Below are positions 10,256 to 20,413 of a stretch of 64,000 bases of DNA, piece by piece. The translations under genes and the position numbers were made by a program. Positions within the stretch are counted from its first letter, which is position 1, and the number at the start of each line of letters is the position of its first letter. Source of the DNA: Bacteroidota bacterium (lineage in GTDB: Bacteria; Bacteroidota; Bacteroidia; Chitinophagales; Saprospiraceae); contig JAKQLF010000243.1 in the NCBI GenBank assembly GCA_029567325.1, positions 1 to 64,000 on the forward strand. The letters run 5' to 3'. A model generated the notes under the pieces. The model was not told where the DNA came from. It saw only the letters and a list, made by a program, of their open reading frames with translations, and made no database searches.

Positions 10256-11212
10256 TTACCTTTTAAACCACTTTTTTATTTCATAAACCCACCCTTTAAC
10301 TATAGTCTTTCTTAAAAAACGGCCCTTTCCAAAAAAAGTATTAAAAATCATTAAATCAAGAATAGAATCTGGAAACAATTTACTTCTTGGAATGTAAATT
10401 GACTCTATATTTATTTCATCCTTAGCTTTGACTTCATATTTACTTTCTCCTGGTTTAAAGTGAGTCCCACCTGTGACAAAACCTATGTTTTGAATCAGAT
10501 TGATTGGAGGAATAAGACATTTTCCTCCATTTGCCCAAATTGAAAACAACCAATAATAGTCCCAAGTATTGATCAAATCCGGAAAATAAGTTATTTCTTT
10601 ATGTTTGTTTCTCCAATAATTTTTTTCTTGTTGGGTGTAAAATGTGATTTGCATTTCCTTAAAATCAGGCAAATTAAAACTGAATTTTTCCCACCTGTCT
10701 CGCCAACTTGCCCAGCCCCAAATTAATGGATATTTTGTTATTTGTATGGTTGACAATTGTAATTCACTAAAAATTTGAGAACCTCCAATACAATAAATAT
10801 CAGAGTTTTTAAAACGAGGAAGCATAAAGTCACAATATTCAAAAAACTTTAAAGAAGGCAAACAATCATCTTCAAGAATTATACCTGCCTCTTCATGTGC
10901 AAAAAACCAAGATATACCATTGAAACACCCCATTTTACATCCTTGATTTTGCTGTGAATAATTGTAATACACCTCACATTTCCAATCAACTTTGTGGAAG
11001 ATATCTTTGACAGCTTCAGTATTTATCACATCTTCATTATTATGCTCCCGAGGCCCGTCTGCTGTGATGTATAACTTTTCGGGCTGGTACAACCTGATCA
11101 TTTCAAAAACCTTTTTGGTTGTATCAGGTCTATTGAATACTATAAACAATACTGGATGTTTTCTGCTTTTTGGTTCGGACATAATATTTATAACATTTAT
11201 TATTGATCTCAA
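10256..11212 (-). CDS. GT-A type glycosyltransferase / sugar transferase
   Basis: HPVLFIVFNRPDTTKKVFEMIRLYQPEKLYITADGPR and a DD(C) acceptor region (GIILEDDCLPS). The start may be ATG 11182. Confidence 0.75.
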   Translation of the reverse strand: MRSIINVINIMSEPKSRKHPVLFIVFNRPDTTKKVFEMIRLYQPEKLYITADGPREHNNEDVINTEAVKDIFHKVDWKCEVYYNYSQQNQGCKMGCFNGISWFFAHEEAGIILEDDCLPSLKFFEYCDFMLPRFKNSDIYCIGGSQIFSELQLSTIQITKYPLIWGWASWRDRWEKFSFNLPDFKEMQITFYTQQEKNYWRNKHKEITYFPDLINTWDYYWLFSIWANGGKCLIPPINLIQNIGFVTGGTHFKPGESKYEVKAKDEINIESIYIPRSKLFPDSILDLMIFNTFFGKGRFLRKTIVKGWVYEIKKWFKR

Positions 11213-11395
11213 CCAGCCATAAAGTGTAAAAGAATTTAGAGTGGTTATAGACCAGTCAAAGATAAGCTAAGGTGTTGATGATTATATACAAATTTTATTC
11301 GTAATTTATAATTATCTGACAAACGCACATTTATGCATATTTTATAGTCACAATATTGCTGTCTTTATACCATATGTTATTATTTATTTACCTTT

Positions 11396-12562
11396 GTGTT
11401 TCTCTTTAAAAAGAATGAAAATATTACATTGAGCAAAAAAATAAAGGTATTATTTGACTATCAAGCGTTCTCTATGCAAATGCACGGCGGAGTCTCTAGA
11501 CTATTTGCAGAATTGATTGCTAAATTGAGGAATTTTGAAGATATTGATACCTTACTTTATGCAGGAATTAATGACAACACCCACCTTAAAGAAATCGGCT
11601 TGAGTAAAGGATTTATTTCAAATTGGAGGTTTAAATACAAATCCAAGGTTTTGAATAATTTTTTACCCATATTAAACAAGGTAATAACTCGGTTGAGGTT
11701 AAATAAGCAATCTTTTGAAATATTTGTGCCTACCTATTTTGACCCATACTTTTTACCTTTTGCTTCCGACAAGCCTTTTATTTTGCCTGTTTTTGACATG
11801 ATTCATGAGTTATTTCCTCAATATTTTGATCCTTTGGATAAGACTAAGGCAAATAAAAAATTACTTTTACTTAACTCAACCAAAATTGTAGCCATATCCC
11901 AAAGCACTAAAAACGATATCCTTTGCTTATACCCTGAAATCAATCCTGATAAAATTGTTGTAATACCTTTAGCAAACTCCTTGAAGTCCTTAGGAAATAC
12001 GAATTTAAAACTCCCCGAAAAATACGTGCTCTTTGTTGGTACTAGAAAACGATATAAAAATTGGGAGCAATTCATCAGAGCTTGTTCTTTGTTGGTCAAA
12101 TCAGGTATTGATTTTAAAATAGTTTGCGTGGGAGGTGGTACTTTCAGTGCTAATGAAACCATATTTCTTGAACAAAATGAATGCCTTTCCATCACACACC
12201 AAATGACCGTCACAGATGAAGATCTACCATATGTCTATAAAAATGCACGTGTATTCGTTTTTCCATCTTTGTATGAAGGGTTTGGAATTCCTGTCCTCGA
12301 AGCTATGGAAAATGAATGCCCAGTAATATTATATCCTATCAGCTCTTTTCCGGAAGTAGCTGGTGATGCAGGAGTTTACCCCAAATCATCTTCCGACGAA
12401 GATTTGGCGACCTCCATAAATGAAATGCTTGCTAATCCAATCTTACGCCAAGAACACATTACTAAAGGACTTTCGCAAGCAGGCAAGTTCAGCTGGAAAA
12501 AGCATGCTGATCAATGGCATCAACTTATTTTGGATTTGGTTTCAAACAAATCAAAAAAATGA
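11396..12562 (+). CDS. Glycosyltransferase family 4 (GT-B)
   Basis: FVFPSLYEGFGIPVLEAMENECPVILYPISSFPEVAGDAGVY; related to 6050-7183. Confidence 0.9.
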   Translation: MFLFKKNENITLSKKIKVLFDYQAFSMQMHGGVSRLFAELIAKLRNFEDIDTLLYAGINDNTHLKEIGLSKGFISNWRFKYKSKVLNNFLPILNKVITRLRLNKQSFEIFVPTYFDPYFLPFASDKPFILPVFDMIHELFPQYFDPLDKTKANKKLLLLNSTKIVAISQSTKNDILCLYPEINPDKIVVIPLANSLKSLGNTNLKLPEKYVLFVGTRKRYKNWEQFIRACSLLVKSGIDFKIVCVGGGTFSANETIFLEQNECLSITHQMTVTDEDLPYVYKNARVFVFPSLYEGFGIPVLEAMENECPVILYPISSFPEVAGDAGVYPKSSSDEDLATSINEMLANPILRQEHITKGLSQAGKFSWKKHADQWHQLILDLVSNKSKK

Positions 12563-13314
12563 ATCAAGATAAGCTTTCAATAATCACCATCTGTTACAAC
12601 CGAGTTTCTGACATTTCGCTCACTTTACAAAGCGTTGCTAATCAGTCCTATAAAGAAATCCAATACATTGTCATCGATGGTGCTTCTACTGATGGCACTT
12701 TGGATGTTTTAAAATTGTATGATTCCAAAATTTCTAACTTAGTCAATGAGCGTGATAAAGGAATCTACAATGCAATGAACAAAGGGCTCTCCTTAGCTAC
12801 GGGGGACTATGTTTTGTTTATCAACGGTGGTGATCAATTGTATGATGACCAAACCATTCAAAAAGTTTTTGAACACTCAAATGGGGAAGATATCTTGTAT
12901 GGTGAATGTATGTTTATCGATGAAAATGGAACTCATCTAGGATTGCGCACAGAACTTACCAATAGGCCTCTCCCTGAAACTATCAATAAAAATACTTTCC
13001 TTTACGGATCAAATATCTCTCACCAGTCATTTATAGCAAAACGAAAAATTATTGGTCAATTCCAGGAAGATGACTTCAAAATAGTAGCTGATTTGGACTG
13101 GATGATCAAAGCCATGAACGCAAGTAAATCATATAAAAAATTAAACTTCCCCATTTCAAAGTTTTTGGCCGGAGGCACAAGTACATCACATTGGAAAAAA
13201 GCCATGAATGAAAGATTCAAACTTTATGTGCGTCATTATGGTCTACTCAAAACCATACTTGCTCACCTGGTAATCGCTCAAAAATCTGTCTTCAAAAAAA
13301 TTGGATTACGTTAA
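12559..13314 (+). CDS. Glycosyltransferase family 2 (WcaA-like)
   Basis: LSIITICYNRVSDISLTLQSVANQSYKEIQYIVIDGASTDGT; ATGA overlap with the preceding gene's stop codon. Confidence 0.9.
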   Translation: MNQDKLSIITICYNRVSDISLTLQSVANQSYKEIQYIVIDGASTDGTLDVLKLYDSKISNLVNERDKGIYNAMNKGLSLATGDYVLFINGGDQLYDDQTIQKVFEHSNGEDILYGECMFIDENGTHLGLRTELTNRPLPETINKNTFLYGSNISHQSFIAKRKIIGQFQEDDFKIVADLDWMIKAMNASKSYKKLNFPISKFLAGGTSTSHWKKAMNERFKLYVRHYGLLKTILAHLVIAQKSVFKKIGLR

Positions 13315-15734
13315 CTAAGGCTTTCTTTGCCTTTCACAAAGTAATCCCACTTTGCCTTTCCGATCACACCTACAAAGGAAAGAATGATGAGCAATGTACA
13401 AATCAAGGCAATATTTTGGCCAGCAAAATAAGCTTTTGGTTTAAACTCAAACATGATTTTATGTGATCCTGCTGGTACATTCATCGCCCTTAAAATATAA
13501 TTAGCCCTGAAATGTGGCACAGCTTTTCCGTCAACATAGGCTTGCCAACCTTTATCCGGTCCATACCAAATTTCAGAAAAGACAACCATTCCATCTTTAT
13601 CCGAGGTTGATTCATATTCGATTTTATTGGGACTGAAGGCAGTCATTTTCACGCTACCTTGCACAGTTGTGTCCAAAGTATTAGAAACTAAACTTGCAAA
13701 TTCTTTATGTACAACCGCGGTATTTGCAGGACTTATCACACTGAGCGCGTCAATTTCTTCATTATTGGTGTCCACCATTTTCACTGATTTCACATACCAC
13801 GCAGTACCCAAAGCTCCAGGATTTACTTGAACAATTGGCTGTTCATTTGGCCCCATACTGATGAAGTACTTGGTATTGAGCATGTCAAACGCTTTTTGAT
13901 TGCCTTTGGACAAGTGATTTACAATCATATCCTGATAACGTTGAAGCTTGGCAGCATGATATCCACCTATTGATCGATGGAAATAAGAAGCTATCGTTGA
14001 TTGAAATGGGTCTGAGATTCCATCATAAACCCTATAACCTAAACTTTTATCTTGTAATATTTGCTCATCTACTGGCCTAGGTTTGGTAAAGGCCATTCTC
14101 TCAGATTTTTTTACAAACACGGCTTCTGGCATATAAGTCTTTCCTACACCAAACAAGTCTGCCAATACCACCAATGTCAATAAAATAAAAACATACTCTT
14201 TTTTGAGTTTAGATTTTAAATAGAGCCAGAGAATGCCTGCAACCAATGCGATAAACAAGAAACTTCTGAATGATGAATTACGGAAAAGGATTCTCCTCTG
14301 TTCTTCCAAAATGTCAATGATTTGTTGGTAATTGGCGTCAGCATTTCCAGAAAAACTAAACAATGAGGTGCCGATCATGGCCATCAATAGACAAAATCCA
14401 CCCAAAATACCAGCAGAAATCAAAAGTGGTTTGATAAATTTAGTTTTTTCATTTCCAGCATCTTCAATGGCTTTCAATCCAAAAGCGGCTAAAAAAGGTA
14501 AAAATAAAATGGAGATAGATAAGACCGAATTTGGAGTTCTGAACTTATTAAACATCGGAAAATAATTGAATAAAATTCTATTGAATAATTCGAAATTTTT
14601 ACCCATGGATAAAAATACGGTTATCAAAAAAGCACTTACTAACCACCATTTAGTACTACCCTTCACAATCAGTGCTGAAAACAAAAATAGAAAAAGCAAA
14701 GTTGCACCCAAATAAATAGGCCCGCTTGTAAAAGGTAAGTCTCCCCAATAAGTTGGTGCTTGCATCTCTTTTCTCATACCTACTTTTTGGGCGAGATAAG
14801 AGTCCTTGGCAACCCATCTTCCACTTCCACCTCCCACAAAATCAGGAATTAATCCTGAAAAAACATCCTTCACACCATTGCTCCATTGCATCGCATACTC
14901 CCATTCCAAGCCATCTCCTTCTTTTTTAGAGGTGGATACTTCTGAAGCATTTGCAGCCTCCAAAATAGGCGCACCTCTCATAGTATCTTTGGCATATTCG
15001 TAAGTTGTAAAAAGGTTTGTTGCATTTGCTCCTACGGCCAATGCTACTCCAACAACCAAGATTGCCGCAGATTTGGCTAAATGTGCAAAATCACCTCCCT
15101 TGATAGCATTATAAATCTCCAAAATAATCATCGGGATAAAGGTCAAAGCCAGGTAGTAAGTCATTTGTGGGTGACCTGAGTTTACATTGAGGGCCAAACC
15201 AAAAGTAAACAAAGCTGCACCAATTAAATACTTGTGTTTGGTAATTAAATAAGTACCCCCTATTAAAAATGGCATGGTCATAATTGTCCATACCTTAGTC
15301 ATGTGTCCTGCCTCATACAGAATAATGTTGTTTGTACCAAAGCCAAAACCAATGCTGGCCATCAGCCCAAGAATAGGATGAAATCCCATTAAGACCATGC
15401 AAAAATAAAACATCAACATGCCCATGATAAAACTACCTGCTGGGTCTGATATATAAAGACTAAATAAACTCCTTACAGTTGGCCACAAATCCTTATTATT
15501 TTCAGCATAAATCTGGTAAGCTGGCATACCGCTAAACATGGAAGACCACAAAGCGGCATCGTCATGAGATTTATTATATTCATGCAACTCTTGAGCCGCA
15601 CCAGCCGCTTGAGTCATATCTGATTGATTGATCAATTTCCCACTGAATTGTGGCAGAAAGAATATTGTATTGACAAGTATAATGACAGCAATACATAATA
15701 CATGTTGTATAATCTCTCCTTTCTTAATATTCAT
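13311..15734 (-). CDS. YfhO family membrane protein (GT-C-like)
   Basis: 807 aa multi-TM protein with a C-terminal soluble domain (VVFSEIWYGPDKGWQAYVDGKAVPHFRANYILRAMNVPAGSHKI). Confidence 0.85.
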   Translation of the reverse strand: MNIKKGEIIQHVLCIAVIILVNTIFFLPQFSGKLINQSDMTQAAGAAQELHEYNKSHDDAALWSSMFSGMPAYQIYAENNKDLWPTVRSLFSLYISDPAGSFIMGMLMFYFCMVLMGFHPILGLMASIGFGFGTNNIILYEAGHMTKVWTIMTMPFLIGGTYLITKHKYLIGAALFTFGLALNVNSGHPQMTYYLALTFIPMIILEIYNAIKGGDFAHLAKSAAILVVGVALAVGANATNLFTTYEYAKDTMRGAPILEAANASEVSTSKKEGDGLEWEYAMQWSNGVKDVFSGLIPDFVGGGSGRWVAKDSYLAQKVGMRKEMQAPTYWGDLPFTSGPIYLGATLLFLFLFSALIVKGSTKWWLVSAFLITVFLSMGKNFELFNRILFNYFPMFNKFRTPNSVLSISILFLPFLAAFGLKAIEDAGNEKTKFIKPLLISAGILGGFCLLMAMIGTSLFSFSGNADANYQQIIDILEEQRRILFRNSSFRSFLFIALVAGILWLYLKSKLKKEYVFILLTLVVLADLFGVGKTYMPEAVFVKKSERMAFTKPRPVDEQILQDKSLGYRVYDGISDPFQSTIASYFHRSIGGYHAAKLQRYQDMIVNHLSKGNQKAFDMLNTKYFISMGPNEQPIVQVNPGALGTAWYVKSVKMVDTNNEEIDALSVISPANTAVVHKEFASLVSNTLDTTVQGSVKMTAFSPNKIEYESTSDKDGMVVFSEIWYGPDKGWQAYVDGKAVPHFRANYILRAMNVPAGSHKIMFEFKPKAYFAGQNIALICTLLIILSFVGVIGKAKWDYFVKGKESLS

Positions 15735-15816
15735 GATACCAGTAGTTTAGTTTGGCAAAAGTATGTTTAAAATGTAAAATATGTAAATTTACGACATCAT
15801 ATATAAATAATAATAA

Positions 15817-16626
15817 ATGTTATTTTTATCCAGGCCTTATGGTCAGCGAAGCAATCAGCTTTTCCAACACATTCATCTTGATTCATACTGTAGAAAGAAT
15901 GGACTATCATATAAAAATTACTTTTTATACAGTATGAAAAATGATTATTTGCTTCAAGGTGCTGAAACTCACTTATCAAAGTTTGGATATGTATTTTTTA
16001 AATTATTGAATGATTTGCGGATTGGGAAATATTTAAGTTATAAGTTTCATCTTGGTGGCAACAACGCAGAATTCAGGAAAAAAATTGATCATAATTGGAT
16101 TTTATATGCTTCTGATTTTGGTTTCAGATCCATAGAAACTACTAAAAAAGATCGGGCCCTCTATCAAAAAATGTTCACGCCAAAACACATAGATGCAGAG
16201 AAATTTACTCCATTCTTAAATCGAAAGGAAGATCAAATAATTTTAGGTTTACACGTGAGAAGGGGTGATTACAAGACTTGGTATGACGGTAAGTATTTTT
16301 ATGATGATGAAGTGTATGGTTCGGTGGTGGTGAAATTTGGATCTTTGGTTCAAAAAAAATTAAAAATTATTGTATTTACAAATGATGATGAATTAGACAC
16401 AAAAAGATACCTTTCGTTGTCGGAAGAAAAGCAGGTTTTCTTCTCAAAATTTAATGCTGTTGAAGACCATTATATGATGTCAAAATGTGATTTTTTAATT
16501 GGACCGCCAAGTACGTTTACTGCCTGGGCTAGTTACATGGGCGAAGTGCCTCTGATGTATATTGAGAGCCCTGATAGAAACTTTACCATAGAAGATTTTA
16601 AAATTTGTGATGGAGAAACGAATTAA
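15817..16626 (+). CDS. Fucosyltransferase-superfamily (GT11-like) glycosyltransferase
   Basis: SNQLFQH N-terminus, LHVRRGDY motif, late GPPSTFTAWASYMG motif typical of alpha-1,2-fucosyltransferases. Confidence 0.65.
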   Translation: MLFLSRPYGQRSNQLFQHIHLDSYCRKNGLSYKNYFLYSMKNDYLLQGAETHLSKFGYVFFKLLNDLRIGKYLSYKFHLGGNNAEFRKKIDHNWILYASDFGFRSIETTKKDRALYQKMFTPKHIDAEKFTPFLNRKEDQIILGLHVRRGDYKTWYDGKYFYDDEVYGSVVVKFGSLVQKKLKIIVFTNDDELDTKRYLSLSEEKQVFFSKFNAVEDHYMMSKCDFLIGPPSTFTAWASYMGEVPLMYIESPDRNFTIEDFKICDGETN

Positions 16627-18526
16627 GGGTTGCTCTAGCAATTCAATAATTGCTTGGAGGTTATTATTTTTTTGTTGGGCAAATCTTTTAATTGTCTCAT
16701 TAAATGCTCAGCAAAATGGCGGTTCTGCTTGTAATGGAACATTGGGAGAGAACATTTTTACAGATGGAGATTTTGGTAGAGGTACAGAAACTGTCTTACA
16801 AAAAGATCCACTCATAGCGCCCGGTTATACGTACACAACCAATCCCCCACCATATGATGGCTTTTATACCATTACCAATGACCTAGCAAAATGGTCAAAT
16901 TCTTTTATGGATTGGTTTATGCCAAAAGATAATAGCCCAGATCCAACGGGTTATATGATGGTTGTAAATGCCAGTGTTACACCAGGTCTATTTTACAAAC
17001 AAACCATCACGGGTTTATGCGAAAATACAAAATATGTTTTCTCAGCTGATGTGCTCAATTTGGATCGCATTGGTCTGCAAAATAGAATACAACCTAATGT
17101 ATCATTTGCCATAAACGGAGTTGTCAAATATTCTACAGGGAATGTGAGAAATGATCAAATTTGGAAAACCTATGATTTTACATTTGCGACAGACTCAAAC
17201 CAAACTACACTCGAACTTTCATTGATCAATAATGCACCTGGAGGTTTAGGAAATGACTTAGCCATTGATAACATAGCGTTCAGGGCTTGTGGTCCGGCAC
17301 TGGAAATCACTCCAGACAAAGTTGAAAATATTTGTGAAGATGGCGCTCCGATTGCTATTACTGCAATTGCAAATGTCGGCAGTGGAGAAACGGTTGAAGT
17401 ACAATGGCAACGCAGTGATGACATGGGTTTGACTTGGAATGATATCCCAGGACAGAATGATAAAGTATATTTACATAATATCAAAACGGCTGGCACTTAT
17501 TATTATCGGATTCTAGCTGCTGGTTCCAAGTCTGCTTTGTTGAATACAAAATGCAGAACGATCAGCCCAGTAAAAATCGTCAATGTAGTTCCCAAGAATT
17601 ATTTCGTGAGAGACACCATTTGTCAAGGACTTTCATATAATCAGGCTGGTAAAAATTATACAACCACTGGGGTTTTTGTGGACCAACTGATTTCTGTATT
17701 TGGTTGTGACAGCATCATTACATTGGATCTCACTGTTGTACCTCAAGGAAAAATAGAAGAAGATGTTGTAGCCACTGCGATTTCTTGTTTGGGTAAAAAT
17801 GACGGGGCAATTGATTTTGATATAATACAAATAGACAATCCTCCAGCTATAATTTCATTGGTAGACATGGGAGGAAATTCGTTTCCTTCATTTATTGATC
17901 TACCATCAAACACATATGAGTATACCATTACAGATAGATTTGGTTGTTTCAAAACTGATACTGTTACTGTGGAATCTGTCCCACTTTTTACCGTCGATTT
18001 GGGCCCTGATCGTATGGTCAATTTGGGCGAAACGGTTACTCTAACTGGACAGATTTCAGATTTGGTCTCGATATTTGGATGGGATCCTATTAATATCATA
18101 GACTGTATTCAAAACTGTCTTCCCTATAATTTTAAACCTCTTTCCAGTGTAACATTAAGTGTTTTGGCAACTTCGGCGAAAGGATGTCTAGCCAGCGATA
18201 CCATCAATATATTGGTAAATGAAGAATTAAAAGTCACTTTGCCAAACATCATCAGCTTAGCTAAAGACAGTGAAAACAGTTTTATCACTCTGAAAAACGG
18301 CCTCGAGGGCATTGCAGAACTCAACACATTCAACATTTATGACCGATGGGGCAATTTAATTCATCAAGCCACCCAACTTATTTTGGATGAGGACACCATT
18401 TTGTGGGATGGGACTACAGGTGATAATAAAATGGTGGAACAAGGAGTATACCCTTTTATACTTCAAGCTACGATGATCAATCAAAATAAAAAGACGCTTA
18501 CAGGAAATATTACGGTGGTCAAATAA
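16607..18526 (+). CDS. T9SS type B sorting / gliding-motility C-terminal domain surface protein
   Basis: N-terminal hydrophobic segment, Ig/PKD-like repeats, C-terminal FNIYDRWGNLIHQA...WDGTTGDNKMVEQGVYPFIL...LTGNITVVK. Confidence 0.85.
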   Translation: MMEKRIKGCSSNSIIAWRLLFFCWANLLIVSLNAQQNGGSACNGTLGENIFTDGDFGRGTETVLQKDPLIAPGYTYTTNPPPYDGFYTITNDLAKWSNSFMDWFMPKDNSPDPTGYMMVVNASVTPGLFYKQTITGLCENTKYVFSADVLNLDRIGLQNRIQPNVSFAINGVVKYSTGNVRNDQIWKTYDFTFATDSNQTTLELSLINNAPGGLGNDLAIDNIAFRACGPALEITPDKVENICEDGAPIAITAIANVGSGETVEVQWQRSDDMGLTWNDIPGQNDKVYLHNIKTAGTYYYRILAAGSKSALLNTKCRTISPVKIVNVVPKNYFVRDTICQGLSYNQAGKNYTTTGVFVDQLISVFGCDSIITLDLTVVPQGKIEEDVVATAISCLGKNDGAIDFDIIQIDNPPAIISLVDMGGNSFPSFIDLPSNTYEYTITDRFGCFKTDTVTVESVPLFTVDLGPDRMVNLGETVTLTGQISDLVSIFGWDPINIIDCIQNCLPYNFKPLSSVTLSVLATSAKGCLASDTINILVNEELKVTLPNIISLAKDSENSFITLKNGLEGIAELNTFNIYDRWGNLIHQATQLILDEDTILWDGTTGDNKMVEQGVYPFILQATMINQNKKTLTGNITVVK

Positions 18527-18565
18527 GGCTGCAATTACTATATCTTTTGAAAAACTTGGCTAAAC

Positions 18566-18596
18566 TTTGGGATTCTCAAAAATATCCCTATCTTTG
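18566..18596 (+). promoter_or_regulatory. Bacteroidota-type promoter of tRNA-fMet
   Basis: TTTG (18566-18569), 19 bp spacer, TATCTTTG (18589-18596; TAnnTTTG consensus). Confidence 0.65.
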
Positions 18597-18611
18597 CGCC
18601 ACAATTAACAT

Positions 18612-18684
18612 CGCGGGGTGGAGCAGTTGGTAGCTCGTCGGGCTCATAACCCGAAGGCCGTAGGTTCAAGTCCTGCCCCCGCTA
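18612..18684 (+). tRNA. Initiator tRNA-fMet (CAT)
   Basis: Cloverleaf CGCGGGG/GAGC..GCTC/tcGGGctCATaaCCCga/GTAGG TTCAAGT CCTGC/CCCCGCT. Unpaired position 1-72 and three consecutive G:C pairs in the anticodon stem are initiator hallmarks. Confidence 0.95.
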
Positions 18685-18785
18685 CTAAGAAAAAAGGTCA
18701 ATAATTAATTTTATTGGCCTTTTTTATTTATCCTATATTATCCTTTTGAAATTTGATACATCTAAATAGTAATACTTTTACAGGC

Positions 18786-19160
18786 CTAATCACTTTTTAT
18801 TCGTCGCAATAAATAATGATATACATTTTGATTTTCTTCGCTGACTACATATGAGTTTACATATTCGTATCCATTCTTTACCATGAAATTTAATGCCTCA
18901 ATCATACTATTTAAATTTATCCGCTTACCCATGCCATCAACTATTTGAGTATCCGCAGATAGAAATAAATCGTTATATTGTCCAAAATCTAATTCTATAA
19001 TTGGTTTAGTACTTAAAAATTTTGCTCTTCCAACTATTTGGACATATTCAACTTTTATTGAATCCAATGGGATTTTGTTTACAAAGTACTTTATCGTGTC
19101 TTGGCCTTTTCCGTTCACAAACCCACAAAAAATAATTATTAGACATGCCCAACTCTTCAT
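18786..19160 (-). CDS. Hypothetical secreted protein
   Basis: 124 aa with N-terminal signal-like segment (MKSWACLIIIFCGFVNGKGQ). Confidence 0.5.
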   Translation of the reverse strand: MKSWACLIIIFCGFVNGKGQDTIKYFVNKIPLDSIKVEYVQIVGRAKFLSTKPIIELDFGQYNDLFLSADTQIVDGMGKRINLNSMIEALNFMVKNGYEYVNSYVVSEENQNVYHYLLRRIKSD

Positions 19161-19327
19161 AATTTTTAAATTTTAGTTTAAATATTCTGAGGATAAAGAT
19201 GAAGTAAAAAAATTTTCAACTCTAATGGTTCAATATTATTAATTAAATTTTAAGTTCAATTTCAGATGCTCTTTAGAGTATTGAAAATTCAACCCTATTA
19301 AAACTGACTATTTGATTAAGAAATTAA

Positions 19328-20257
19328 CTATTTATTACTCAATGGCTTCAATGTCAAACCTGCTTCTCTCAATAAGTTGATGACTCCCATTTTGCCACCT
19401 AAGTGACCAGCACCAACAGCATAAAAAGTGGGTTGTTTTTTGGATTGCACCAAAATTTGAGGGATCCACGCTTTATTTCTATTAGATAACAAAATAGATT
19501 CATAATCCTGTAAGCCACCTTCATCTTCTCCAAGTGCAGAACTGGCCATTTGACTGATTTTTTGTTCTTTATACATTTTGGTCATTACCTCCATCTCATC
19601 TTTTCCTGCATCAGCTGATTGGATGGTTTCTACCAACATTTTTGCCTGAGCTTCATAGGGAATTTGATCAAAAACGCTTATTTGAAACTCTACAGTTTCT
19701 AATCCTCCCGTCTTCATTTTTCTATCTTCGGCTAGTTTGTTGAATTCTATTTCATACGATTTCATTTCTCCAGAACTAAAAGATTCTGGTGAAAAATCAC
19801 CGTATGTCATAGCACTGAGAAATAATGGTTTAATGCGCTCAAGGAAAAACAAAGGCAAACCTTTATCAGCAAAAAAATTGGTAACCATTTTGTAATCTTC
19901 TTCTTTCAGTAAGTCTTTCAAACTAATATCATCCTTCATAAATAACTTATCCATGAGGCCTACCATTGCTCCCATGTCAGTCATCTCCTTCATATCTATT
20001 TCAAAAAACATGGCTTCACTATTTTCTATAGCACCAAGTGTTCCTTTAGGTAAAAAGTAATCATTTCCTCCTATCAAGTGAATAGTACCATACAAAAAGG
20101 ATGGTTTGGTGATTCCAGGCCCTGTGATCTCCCAAAGCAATGCATCCTGCAATTTAGGCTCGCCAGATATTGCTTTAGTAGTGGATTTACTGCAAGAAGC
20201 AACAACAAAAAGCATTGAGCTCAAGACCAAAAATTTAAACCATTGAATATTCCTCAT
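19328..20257 (-). CDS. TraB/GumN family lipoprotein
   Basis: Lipobox-like VVASCSK; LLWEITGPGITKPSFLYGTIHLIG; YAVGAGHLGGKMGVINLLREAG. Confidence 0.9.
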   Translation of the reverse strand: MRNIQWFKFLVLSSMLFVVASCSKSTTKAISGEPKLQDALLWEITGPGITKPSFLYGTIHLIGGNDYFLPKGTLGAIENSEAMFFEIDMKEMTDMGAMVGLMDKLFMKDDISLKDLLKEEDYKMVTNFFADKGLPLFFLERIKPLFLSAMTYGDFSPESFSSGEMKSYEIEFNKLAEDRKMKTGGLETVEFQISVFDQIPYEAQAKMLVETIQSADAGKDEMEVMTKMYKEQKISQMASSALGEDEGGLQDYESILLSNRNKAWIPQILVQSKKQPTFYAVGAGHLGGKMGVINLLREAGLTLKPLSNK

Positions 20258-20352
20258 TCTATTTTTTTTATCAATTTAATTTCGAAAGGCACGATGTCGC
20301 TTCTTTCAAACAACAAATATAGATTTTAGTTATCAACAAACTATTTGTAAAC

Positions 20353-20385
20353 AAAAATGGCTTCCAATTTTAGAAAGCCATTTTT
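20353..20385 (-). terminator. Terminator after rny
   Basis: AAAAATGGCTT ... AAGCCATTTTT inverted repeat, 29 bp beyond the rny stop codon. Confidence 0.65.
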
Positions 20386-20413
20386 ATTCAAGTTATCATT
20401 GCTGTGCCACAAC

